Source: Sphingobium sp. (GTDB taxonomy: Bacteria; Pseudomonadota; Alphaproteobacteria; Sphingomonadales; Sphingomonadaceae). Taken from it: a stretch of 23,558 nt of DNA. Under the pieces are notes generated by a model. That model was not told the DNA's origin. It saw only the letters and a list, made by a program, of their open reading frames with translations, and made no database searches. Below are positions 9,803 through 17,440 of the stretch, in pieces. The position numbers were made by a program, and so were the translations under genes. The stretch lies in contig JASBTC010000360.1 in assembly GCA_030148625.1 (NCBI GenBank), positions 1 to 23,558 of the forward strand, written 5' to 3'. Position 1 is the first letter of the stretch. Each line of letters starts with the position of its first letter.

Positions 9803-10597
9803 CTACAACCCCAGCTTCTTCGCCAGCAAGCCTTCCGCGATCGCATAGGTGCGTTCGTTGTCGACATCGATCGCCTGGCTGCCGTCGGTCAGCACGACCG
9901 CCGCCATCTTCAGGCCGAAACGACGCGATGCGCGCTTCATCGCGCTATGGATTGAAACCAGCTTGAAGCGCATCAGCAGGATGTTGATCAGGCCGAACGC
10001 CGTGATCAGCCGCTTGGGATTCTTCGCGAACTGCCCACCTTCGCGGAACACCTCGACCCCGGCGAGCGCATGCGCGCCCGAAAGCCCGTAGAGATTGCAG
10101 TTCGAATAGGCGTCGTCGCGGAATTCGTAAAAGCGCCTCTGACCCTCGGGATGAACGGCATGGATCGCACCGCGCGTGGTGAGCGCCGCTGCCGCATCGG
10201 CACCGCCTGCGAACGCATCGAGCATGCGCCGCAGCGAATCATGGCTGAGCAGCACGTTGTCGGCAGTGGTGATCAGGATCGGCGCCGTCACCCCGGCTGA
10301 AGCGCGGATCACGCTCTCCGCGATGTTGGAATCGGATTCGACGAAATCGATCGGAACGCCAGCCGGCGCATAGGCCGCGACCAGCGCGGTGAGCTCGGGC
10401 ACCGCCTCGGGCTCGACCGAAATGCGAATCAGGCCGATGCCCGGCATCGTCGTCAGCGTGTCGAGCACATGCGCGATCAGCGGCTTGCCGCAGATCGGCA
10501 CCAGGCATTTGTGGCTGACGCCGGCGCGGACGGCGAGCGGATTCTCGACTCCGGCGCGCTGCGCGGCGAGGACGAGGACGGTGAAGCCGTCAGTCAC
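9803..10597 (-). CDS. MobA-like nucleotidyltransferase, substrate unknown
   Basis: Predicted cytosolic GT-A-fold NTP transferase (264 residues) that would couple a nucleoside triphosphate to a phosphorylated or sugar-like substrate. The N-terminus VLVLAAQ leads to HKCLVPICGKPLIAHVLDTL (residues 29-48), the conserved Lys and GKPL element of the family. ITTADNVLL (109-117) carries the usual metal-binding aspartate (Asp113), and AIDVDNERTYAIAEGLL (242-258) matches the C-terminal substrate/metal motif. The phosphate-binding loop after LAA is atypical: it has AAQRAGVENPLAVRAG instead of the usual AAGxGxR pattern. The gene starts with GTG 10597 inside the end of the ATP-grasp gene (8-nt overlap), so both are almost certainly expressed together. 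Possible activities include a cytidylyltransferase for a small phosphorylated metabolite or a molybdopterin-type transferase; the sequence does not decide. Confidence 0.8.
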   Translation of the reverse strand: MTDGFTVLVLAAQRAGVENPLAVRAGVSHKCLVPICGKPLIAHVLDTLTTMPGIGLIRISVEPEAVPELTALVAAYAPAGVPIDFVESDSNIAESVIRASAGVTAPILITTADNVLLSHDSLRRMLDAFAGGADAAAALTTRGAIHAVHPEGQRRFYEFRDDAYSNCNLYGLSGAHALAGVEVFREGGQFAKNPKRLITAFGLINILLMRFKLVSIHSAMKRASRRFGLKMAAVVLTDGSQAIDVDNERTYAIAEGLLAKKLGL

Positions 10598-11618
10598 CCG
10601 AGACCGCGCTCCGCTCGATCAGGCCATGGCGCGTCAGGCTCTCGCACAGGATCGTCTCGATCAGCGCTTCCTGCGAAATGCCAGCCGCCCTGGCCGAACG
10701 GCCATAGACTTTCTGCGACCAGAGATTGCAGTTGAGATTGACCTCGAGCATCTGGACCTCGCCCTTTTCGAGGTCGAGGCGGAATTCGTAGCGGCCATAG
10801 TCGAAGGGGCGGAACACCTCGACCATCTTGCGGGTGAGCGCGTCGATCTTGGGCTGCCAATAAGCGTCGTCGAACTCGACGAGCTGATATTTCTGCGCGC
10901 GGTCGACCAGGTCGCGCTTTTCGTAATAGGTCCTGAGATGGCTCGGATCGGCCTGCTCGAACAGCATCATCGGCATCACGAACGGTTCGCCGTCGACGGT
11001 GATGACGGGCACTTCGACATCGCTGCCGTTGAGGAAAGGTTCGACGATCGCGTCATGGCCCTCTGCATGGATGCCGGCGACGGCGTCCTCCACGCCTTTC
11101 CAGTCGAACGCGTCGGACACGCCCCAGCTTGCCGAAGAGGCGTTGGGCTTGATCACCATGCGCTCGGCCATCGGGCAATCGGCCTCGCGCACCGGCGCGC
11201 CGCGGCGATAGATCGCCCAGGGACTGGTGGGAACGCCCCGCGACTTTGCCTCCAGCTTGGTCAGATGCTTGTCGTCCGACAGGCCGCGCACGATCGGCGA
11301 AGCGCCGAGAAAGGGAATGCCGAGCCGCGTGCACAGCAAAGGCAGCAGCATTTCCGAATTGAGGAAACCGCCGCGGTTGAGCAGCGGGAAGACGAAATCG
11401 GCGCCCGGATCCTCGAACAGCGCCTCGTAGCGATTGGCGAGCACCAGATTGAGGCCCAGCCCCTCCAGGATCGTCCGCACCTCGTGATGATAGACGGCGT
11501 GATTACCGTCCTCGGGGTGGAGCGATCCATCGCCCAGCGCATGCTTCGCGATGAACATGATACGGAGGCGATCCTTGGCCTCCTGCGGGATGCGGAGCGT
11601 CTTGGGCGTTTGAGTCAC
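10590..11618 (-). CDS. ATP-grasp ligase related to D-alanine-D-alanine ligase
   Basis: Predicted cytosolic ATP-grasp enzyme (342 residues) that would form an amide or peptide-type bond through an acyl-phosphate. Ddl-like elements appear in order: SDDKHLTK (114-121), IKPNASSASWGV (156-167, ATP-binding strand and flexible loop), EPFLNGSDVEV (193-203), YEFRLDL (277-283) and the Mg-ligand segment MLEVNLNCNL (290-299). It is not a standard Ddl: the omega-loop and the family's N-terminal strand pattern differ and there are no cell-wall genes nearby. I chose GTG 11618 because AAAGG lies 7 nt before it. An in-frame ATG at 11648 lacks a ribosome-binding site and overlaps a possible -10 element. Its stop overlaps the start of the nucleotidyltransferase by 8 nt. 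Confidence 0.8.
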   Translation of the reverse strand: MTQTPKTLRIPQEAKDRLRIMFIAKHALGDGSLHPEDGNHAVYHHEVRTILEGLGLNLVLANRYEALFEDPGADFVFPLLNRGGFLNSEMLLPLLCTRLGIPFLGASPIVRGLSDDKHLTKLEAKSRGVPTSPWAIYRRGAPVREADCPMAERMVIKPNASSASWGVSDAFDWKGVEDAVAGIHAEGHDAIVEPFLNGSDVEVPVITVDGEPFVMPMMLFEQADPSHLRTYYEKRDLVDRAQKYQLVEFDDAYWQPKIDALTRKMVEVFRPFDYGRYEFRLDLEKGEVQMLEVNLNCNLWSQKVYGRSARAAGISQEALIETILCESLTRHGLIERSAVSGD

Positions 11619-11645
11619 GAACCGACCTTTGTTTGAAACCGCGGC

Positions 11646-11675
11646 CATATAGAACCGGATCGGCCGGGGTGGAAG
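11646..11675 (-). promoter_or_regulatory. Weak candidate promoter for the ATP-grasp/nucleotidyltransferase pair
   Basis: On the minus strand TATATG (11651-11646) follows CTTCCA (11675-11670) after 18 nt. The -10-like box fits a transcript starting just before the preferred GTG at 11618. The -35-like box is a poor match, so this is only suggestive. Confidence 0.25.
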
Positions 11676-11803
11676 CGCCTTGCATCATTGTCGTCATCGC
11701 CGCCCCCTTGATCCCGAGGGGGGTGAACCGCCATTATTGTGCCGCAAGCTGCGCGCATAACGGCGCCGCAATCCGCGTGACTCTTGGGATTGGACCGTAC
11801 GTG

Positions 11804-13291
11804 ATGAAGCCGAATGCCGCCGCCATCGACACCGCCGTCTTTGCCGACGCGGCGGCCGATCTGCTCACCCGGGGCGGCGATGCCCGCATCATCCTCGATC
11901 CCGCGACCGGGCTGAACCAGTATTTCTCGTCCCCCCGCCCCTCCTCCGCGATCGCCTATGCCTCGTCGACCGCGAACGACATCTCGGCGCCCGCCTTCGA
12001 CCATGTCTGTCGCAGGCTGGCCGAAGCGGCGCCCGACCTGATCCTGTCACCCGAAGGCTATGACGACGCGCTCGGCGCGCTGCGCACACGTATCCGCCGG
12101 GCCTATCGCCTGGGCGACGGCGTCGAGATCGTCTTCGCGCCCTCGGGCACCGATCTCGAATATGTCGGGCTGGCCCTGTGCAAGGAACGCGGCGAAGGCG
12201 GCATCCGCAATATCCTGCTCGGCGCGGACGAGGTCGGCAGCGGCTGCGTCTATTCCGCGCATGGCCAGTTCTTCGCCGAAGAAACCGCGCGCGGGATCAA
12301 GGTCGCCAAGGGCGAGCCGATGGGCGGCCGGCTGCCTGCCAAGATCGAACTCTACAATGTCCCCGTCCGCGACGATCGCGGCACCGCCTATCGCCCCGAG
12401 GAAGTCGCGCGGCGGATCGACCTGGCCGTCGAGGAAGCGGGCCGCGCGCGCAAGCACACGCTGGTCCATGTCGTCCATGGATCGAAGACCGGGCTGGTGC
12501 TGCCCGCATTCGAGCATCTCGACGCGCTGGTCGACCGCCATGGCGACACGGTGAGCTTCATCGTCGACGCCTGCCAGGCGCGGATCACCAGCGCGGCGAT
12601 CGCCGACTATCTGGCGCGCGGCTGCGCGGTGCTCGTCACCGGATCCAAGTTCATGGGCGGCCCGCCCTTCAACGGCTTCGCCCTGGTGCCGCGCGCGATG
12701 GTCGAGGCATCGGCGCCGATGCCCATCGCGTTCTGCAAGATCTTCCGCCACGCCGAATGGCCCGCCAACTGGCCCGATGCCGACCTGTTGCCGCGCGAGG
12801 CCAATCTGGGCCTGTTGCTGCGGCTCGAAGCGTCGGTGTTCGAGCTTGAGCGCTTCCAGGCACTCGGCGCCGAGCGGGCGACGCGCGTCATCCTCGCATT
12901 CCATGCCGCGGTCCGCACCGCATTCGTCGACCGGCTCGGCGGACGGCGCATGGCGCCCTATGCGGCCGGCGAGCGCGCCGAGGGCGATGCGCATCCCATC
13001 GAGATGCGGACGCTGTCCACCATCGACATATCCGGCCTGCCCGGCAGCCCCGATTTCGACGAGGCCAAGCGGATCCACCGCGCGCTCGTCGATGAAGGCG
13101 TGCGGCTGGGCCAGCCCGTCAAATGCGTCAGGCTGCCCGACGGGCGCTGGGGCGGGACATTGCGGGTCGGCCTGTCGATGCCGCAGATCACCGCGTTTGA
13201 CGCGCTCGACGACGCGGCGCTCGAAACGCGGCTGGCCGGCGACATGGCCGTGATCGTCGATGCGATCGAGCGGGTGCGGTCGGCGGGATAA
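11804..13291 (+). CDS. Fold-type-I PLP-dependent enzyme (aminotransferase class V / cysteine desulfurase-like), function unknown
   Basis: Predicted 495-residue cytosolic pyridoxal-phosphate enzyme. Visible landmarks are the PLP phosphate-cup region FAPSGTDLEYVGLAL (residues 111-125), VDACQAR (Asp255, expected to pair with the pyridine nitrogen) and LVTGSKFMGGPPFNGFAL (277-294), where Lys282 is the likely Schiff-base lysine. The C-terminal part WGGTLRVGLSMPQIT matches the substrate-carboxylate region of the fold. Whether it is a transaminase, lyase or desulfurase cannot be read. The frame is open upstream to 11633, but that part has no family sequence; ATG 11804 is preferred although its ribosome-binding site is weak. 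Transcribed divergently from the ATP-grasp gene across a 185-bp gap, which suggests a shared pathway or shared control. Confidence 0.78.
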   Translation: MKPNAAAIDTAVFADAAADLLTRGGDARIILDPATGLNQYFSSPRPSSAIAYASSTANDISAPAFDHVCRRLAEAAPDLILSPEGYDDALGALRTRIRRAYRLGDGVEIVFAPSGTDLEYVGLALCKERGEGGIRNILLGADEVGSGCVYSAHGQFFAEETARGIKVAKGEPMGGRLPAKIELYNVPVRDDRGTAYRPEEVARRIDLAVEEAGRARKHTLVHVVHGSKTGLVLPAFEHLDALVDRHGDTVSFIVDACQARITSAAIADYLARGCAVLVTGSKFMGGPPFNGFALVPRAMVEASAPMPIAFCKIFRHAEWPANWPDADLLPREANLGLLLRLEASVFELERFQALGAERATRVILAFHAAVRTAFVDRLGGRRMAPYAAGERAEGDAHPIEMRTLSTIDISGLPGSPDFDEAKRIHRALVDEGVRLGQPVKCVRLPDGRWGGTLRVGLSMPQITAFDALDDAALETRLAGDMAVIVDAIERVRSAG

Positions 13292-13401
13292 AATTGCCCG
13301 GCTTGTTTATATTCGCTGCACGCGCAGGCGAACGGCGGGTCTTGCGGTGAGTGTCTGTTTTTGATGCATCCGGATGAAACCGGGTAAAGGGGGGAGAGTA
13401 T

Positions 13402-14385
13402 ATGCGCATCTGTTTTTCGGCTCTGATGGCCGCGCTGATCTGGCCGTCGGCCGCTATCGCCCAAACCCCGGCCGCCCAACCCTCCGCAGCGATGCAGCCC
13501 AAGACCCCGGTCACCGTCGCATTCTCGCAGCAGGTCGATTTCACCGCCAAGGCGAACGGCAAGGCATATCGGCTGTTCATCGCAATGCCGCTCACGCCAC
13601 CGCCGCCGGGCGGCTATCCGGTGGTCTATGTGCTCGACGGCAACGCCTATTTCGGCAGCGTCGCCGAAGCGACCCGAGCGCGCAGCGCGCTGGGCGGGGA
13701 AATTGCCGGGGCGGTGATCGTCGGCATCGGCTATCCCACCGACAATCTGCTGACGATGATGGGTCGCCGCTTCTACGATCTCACGCCCGCCCAGCCGACC
13801 GATGGCGAACGTCAGAAGATGGAAACCACCATGAAGCTGATGGGGGTGAACGGCATCGAATATGCCGGCGCGGACATACTGCTCGATATCATCGAGAAGG
13901 AGATCAAACCGCTGGTCGGCGCCAGCCTGCCGATCGATCCCAAGCGCAGCGTGCTGCTCGGCCATTCGATCGGCGGGCTTGCGGTGCTCAACGCGCTGTT
14001 CAAGCGTCCGTCGTCCTTCGACGCCTATATCGCGATCAGCCCGTCAATCTGGTGGGCGGGGCGCGACGTGCTGAAGGACGAGCCGGCATTCGCCGGCAAG
14101 CTCGCCGCCGGCCTCTCGCCGCGCGTCTTTATCGGCGTCGGCAGCCTGGAACAGGCGGTGCCGGATACGCTGCCCCCCGGCATGACCCGCGAACAGGCGA
14201 CGGCGCACATGGCCGAAGCCGCGATGGTCGACAATGCGGTCGCGCTCGGCAAGCAGCTCGAAGCGCTGAAGGGCGGCGCGGGCTACAAGGTGGTCTACAA
14301 GGTGTTCGATGGCGAAACCCATGGCAGCGTGCCCTGGGCGACGTTCAAGCCGGCCTTCGATCTCGCCTTGCCTGCAAAACCCTGA
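13402..14385 (+). CDS. Exported alpha/beta hydrolase, putative esterase of the siderophore-esterase-like (COG2819-type) group
   Basis: A 327-residue protein with a Sec signal peptide (MRICFSALMAALIWPSAAIA, cleavage likely after residue 20), so it should act in the periplasm. The hydrolase core follows: VVYVLDGNAYF (residues 74-84), VIVGIGYPTD (105-114), the nucleophile elbow LLGHSIGGLA (Ser189), AISPSIWW (211-218) and the catalytic histidine near the end in GETHGSVPW (His307). This pattern is shared by ferric-siderophore esterases and other putative esterases of the family; the substrate is not determined. A strong GGGGGGAG ribosome-binding site precedes the ATG. It lies 110 bp after the PLP enzyme gene and 59 bp before a second exported hydrolase on the same strand, which suggests these two hydrolases share a transcript. 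Confidence 0.85.
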   Translation: MRICFSALMAALIWPSAAIAQTPAAQPSAAMQPKTPVTVAFSQQVDFTAKANGKAYRLFIAMPLTPPPPGGYPVVYVLDGNAYFGSVAEATRARSALGGEIAGAVIVGIGYPTDNLLTMMGRRFYDLTPAQPTDGERQKMETTMKLMGVNGIEYAGADILLDIIEKEIKPLVGASLPIDPKRSVLLGHSIGGLAVLNALFKRPSSFDAYIAISPSIWWAGRDVLKDEPAFAGKLAAGLSPRVFIGVGSLEQAVPDTLPPGMTREQATAHMAEAAMVDNAVALGKQLEALKGGAGYKVVYKVFDGETHGSVPWATFKPAFDLALPAKP

Positions 14386-14444
14386 AATCGGCGCCTCGAC
14401 CGGAACGCTCCGGCGGTGCCCGACATGATTGCGAAGGAACTCCC

Positions 14445-15860
14445 ATGATCCGGCGGATTTCCGGAATCGGCCTTGTCGGCCTGGCCATGTCCTTGTCGAT
14501 GCCGGCACGGGCCGAACTGGTCTCCAGTGCCGCCGATCTCGGCATCGCGGTGTCCGCGCAGATCGCCTGCGCCGGCATATTCGTGACCGGGCGCGCCGAG
14601 GCCGATGTGCTGCGCGACGACATCCATGCGCTTGCGCCGTTCACCCGTTCCGTCACGCTTGCGATCGACCGCAAGGATCGCACCGTCACCGCATCGGCCC
14701 CCGGGAGCGCCGCACGCAAGGCGCTTTACCGCCCCGGCGTCGGCTGCACATTGCTCACCGGCACCGTTGCGCGCGCCACGCTGGAGCACCAGGCCGCGAC
14801 GCTGCGCCCCATGAAGCTGCGGCCGTCCACGCCTTGGCCGCTGGGTGATGCGACGCAGGGAGGCGCCGGCCCGAAAATCGACGCGGCCGCATTGAAGCGG
14901 GCGGTCAATGACGCCTTTGTCGAGCAGAACAAGGATGGTTATCCCGACACCCGGGCCATCGTCGTCATCCAGGGCGGGCAGATCGTCGCCGAGCAATATG
15001 CCCCCGGCTTCGATCGCAACAGCCGTCTGCTCGGCTGGTCCGCCAGCAAGAGCATCGCCGCCACTCTGGTCGGCCTGCTCGTCGATGACGGTGTACTCAG
15101 GCTCGATGCCCCCGCCCCGGTTCCCGAATGGCAGGGCGAAGGCGATCCGCGCCGGCAGATCACGCTGCGCCAACTGCTGACGATGTCGAGCGGCCTGCGC
15201 TTCAAGGAGAGCTACGAGCCCGGCAATGATTCGATCCGGATGCTGTTCGCGACGCCCGACATGGGCGCACTGGCCGCATCGCTGCCGCTCGACAAGGCAC
15301 CCAGCACGGCGTGGAGCTATTCCTCGGGGGCGACCAATATCCTCTCCGCCATCGTGACGCGCGCGACCGGCGGGACGCTCGAAAGCGTTACGCGCTTCGC
15401 GCGCAAGCGGCTGTTCGAACCCGCGGGCATGACCAGCACGGTGATCGAGCCCGACGAGGCGGGGGTGCCGGTCGGCAGTTCCTATGCCTATGCCACCGCG
15501 CGCGACTGGGCGCGTTTCGGCCTGCTCTATCTCAACAAGGGCGTCGTCGGGAGGAAACGGCTGCTGTCGCAACATTGGGTCGATTTTGTCCGGACGCCGA
15601 CCACGGCCGCACCGCGCCCCCTCTATGGCGGGCAATTCTGGCTCAACCAGGGCGATGCCGACGGCGAACGCAGCCGGATGTTCAAGGACCTGCCGAGCGA
15701 CACCTATATGGCAATGGGCCACAACCATCAGATCGTGGCGATCATCCCGTCAAAGGATGCCGTCATCGTCCGGCTGGGCTGGACACCCGAAGGCCAGAAA
15801 TTCGATTTCAACACCCATTTGTCGCGGATCGCGGCGGCGCTGGCGCCCGACCCGGCCTGA
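14445..15860 (+). CDS. Exported beta-lactamase-fold serine hydrolase (family S12-like)
   Basis: A 471-residue protein with a signal peptide (cleavage likely after PARA, residue 23). Residues about 24-140 form an N-terminal region with two cysteines (Cys42, Cys101) that may form a disulfide. The serine hydrolase domain follows: the SxxK catalytic motif SASK (Ser199, Lys202) in GWSASKSIAATLVG, LLTMSSGLRF (residues 245-254), and the second motif YSSGATN (Tyr292, Ser294). Near the C-terminus MGHNHQIVAI stands where the third active-site motif is expected. Members include class C beta-lactamases, esterases, D-aminopeptidases and 6-aminohexanoate hydrolases, so substrate and any antibiotic resistance cannot be inferred. 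GAAGGA lies 7 nt before ATG 14445. The second gene of a likely two-hydrolase unit. Confidence 0.88.
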   Translation: MIRRISGIGLVGLAMSLSMPARAELVSSAADLGIAVSAQIACAGIFVTGRAEADVLRDDIHALAPFTRSVTLAIDRKDRTVTASAPGSAARKALYRPGVGCTLLTGTVARATLEHQAATLRPMKLRPSTPWPLGDATQGGAGPKIDAAALKRAVNDAFVEQNKDGYPDTRAIVVIQGGQIVAEQYAPGFDRNSRLLGWSASKSIAATLVGLLVDDGVLRLDAPAPVPEWQGEGDPRRQITLRQLLTMSSGLRFKESYEPGNDSIRMLFATPDMGALAASLPLDKAPSTAWSYSSGATNILSAIVTRATGGTLESVTRFARKRLFEPAGMTSTVIEPDEAGVPVGSSYAYATARDWARFGLLYLNKGVVGRKRLLSQHWVDFVRTPTTAAPRPLYGGQFWLNQGDADGERSRMFKDLPSDTYMAMGHNHQIVAIIPSKDAVIVRLGWTPEGQKFDFNTHLSRIAAALAPDPA

Positions 15861-15899
15861 TCGGGCACCGCAACGATAGCGATCGAGCGAATGCTGGTA

Positions 15900-15926
15900 G
15901 CGGGATTGCACCGTTTGCGATCCCGC
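15900..15926. repeat. Short inverted repeat between the serine hydrolase and decarboxylase genes
   Basis: GCGGGAT (15900-15906) and ATCCCGC (15920-15926) are exact reverse complements around a 13-nt loop. It lies 40 bp after the serine hydrolase stop. There is no T-tract, so termination is uncertain. Confidence 0.4.
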
Positions 15927-16033
15927 ATCGGCATGGGCCCCGCCGCCCCTTTGACCGCAAGGCGCGGGAAGCGGCAATGCCGTGCTCGGATTAGTCAGCG
16001 GCCTATATCCGAACCAGGAATGAAAGGCTGCGC

Positions 16034-17440
16034 ATGAGCGATACGAATGCAGCGCTCCGCCGCACCCTTGATCACGCGACGGCCTATCTCGACGGGCTGG
16101 ACGATCGCCCCGTCGCGGCGACGGCAACCCTGACCGGGTTGCGTGACCGGCTTCGCGTTCCGCTGACGAACGCGCCGACACCGGCGACGACCGTGATTGA
16201 CGATCTCGTCGCCGCAACCGCTGGCGGACAGTTGGGATCCGCCAGCGGCCGCTTCTTCGCCTGGGTCATTGGCGGTGCATTGCCGTCCGCGCTGGCCGCC
16301 GACTGGCTGGCCTCGACATGGGACGTGAATGCCTGCCTCTATGCCTGCGGCCCGGCCGCCGCAGTGGTCGAGGAAGTGGCGGGCGAATGGGTCAAGGATG
16401 TGCTCGACCTGCCACGCGAGGCCTCTTTCGCCTTCACCACCGGTTGCCAATTCGCCCATATGACCTGCCTCGCCGCGGCCCGGCACGCCCTACTCGCCGC
16501 GCGAGGCTGGGATGTCGAGGCGGACGGACTTGCCGGTGCGCCAGCGATCCGCGTGCTCGCAACCGAGCAGCGCCATGGATCGATCGAGCGGGCGTTGCGC
16601 TTCCTCGGCATCGGCACCCGCGCCTTGCAGCCCTTGGCCACCGACGGACACGGCAGGCTTCAACCCGCAACGCTGGCCGCGGCGCTGACGGCGTCGGACG
16701 GCCCAACCATCGTGATTCTGGACGCCGCCGATCTCAACATCGGGGCATGCGACCCGTTCGCCGAACTGATACCGCTGGCGCAGGCCGCTGGCGCATGGGT
16801 GCATATCGATGGCGCGTTCGGCCTATGGGCGCGCGCCAGCCCCCGTCGCCGCCATCTTGTCGACGGTGTCGAAGCCGCCGATTCCTGGGCCACCGACGCG
16901 CATAAATGGCTCAACACTCCAAAGGACAACGGCATCGCGATCGTGCGCCATCGCGCCGCGCATCGCACGGCAATGACGCTCAGCGCAGACTATCTCGTGC
17001 CGGGCGGCGATGCCCGCGATGCAATCGACTGGACTCCAGAATGGACGCGCCGTGCCCGCGGCTACGCCATCTATGCGGCGCTGCGGGAATTGGGCCGTGA
17101 TGGTATCGCCGCATTGATCGACCGCTGCTGCGACCATGCCCAGACCCTGGCGTACGGCATCGCCGCACTGCCCGGCGCCGAACTGATCGCCGCGCCGAGC
17201 CTCAATCAGGGCCTTGTCCGTTTCCTCGATCCGGATGGCGATCATGACACCCATACCGATAGGATGATCGCGGCAATCAACGCAGAGGGAACTGCCTTTT
17301 TCAGCGGCACGACCTTTCGCGGACGTCGGGCGATGCGCATCAGCGTGGTCAATTGGCGGACCAGCGAAACCGATATACGCCGCACGATCGAGGCCGTTGG
17401 CCGCGTATTGACCAAGAGTCCGGCCCGGCGCGCGCGCTAA
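16034..17440 (+). CDS. Group II pyridoxal-phosphate-dependent decarboxylase
   Basis: A 468-residue protein of the aromatic-L-amino-acid/glutamate decarboxylase family (PLP fold type I), predicted cytosolic. The hallmark segments are GGALPSALAADWL near residue 80, FTTGCQFAHMTCLAAAR (134-150), the PLP-stacking histidine in EQRHGSIERA (His181), HIDGAFGLW (Asp259) and the Schiff-base lysine in ATDAHKWLNTPKDNG (Lys291). The substrate is not determined; related bacterial genes include amino-acid decarboxylases and many of unknown specificity. AAAGG lies 9 nt before the ATG. A 173-bp gap separates it from the serine hydrolase, so it may have its own promoter. Its TAA stop is interleaved with the stop of the convergent efflux operon (4-nt overlap). 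Confidence 0.87.
   Translation: MSDTNAALRRTLDHATAYLDGLDDRPVAATATLTGLRDRLRVPLTNAPTPATTVIDDLVAATAGGQLGSASGRFFAWVIGGALPSALAADWLASTWDVNACLYACGPAAAVVEEVAGEWVKDVLDLPREASFAFTTGCQFAHMTCLAAARHALLAARGWDVEADGLAGAPAIRVLATEQRHGSIERALRFLGIGTRALQPLATDGHGRLQPATLAAALTASDGPTIVILDAADLNIGACDPFAELIPLAQAAGAWVHIDGAFGLWARASPRRRHLVDGVEAADSWATDAHKWLNTPKDNGIAIVRHRAAHRTAMTLSADYLVPGGDARDAIDWTPEWTRRARGYAIYAALRELGRDGIAALIDRCCDHAQTLAYGIAALPGAELIAAPSLNQGLVRFLDPDGDHDTHTDRMIAAINAEGTAFFSGTTFRGRRAMRISVVNWRTSETDIRRTIEAVGRVLTKSPARRAR

Noticed and set aside
11633..11803. Upstream extension of the PLP enzyme frame
   Set aside because: It runs into the divergent gene's start region and lacks any PLP-fold sequence; it is more likely promoter DNA.
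14445..15860. Reading the serine hydrolase as an antibiotic-resistance beta-lactamase
   Set aside because: SxxK and Tyr motifs only place it in the broad S12-like fold; the third motif and N-terminal region do not match a class C beta-lactamase closely enough.
15891..16037. 48-codon open frame in the gap before the decarboxylase, ending in an ATGA overlap
   Set aside because: No ribosome-binding site, Arg-rich translation, and a stem-loop inside it; the overlap with the decarboxylase start looks fortuitous.
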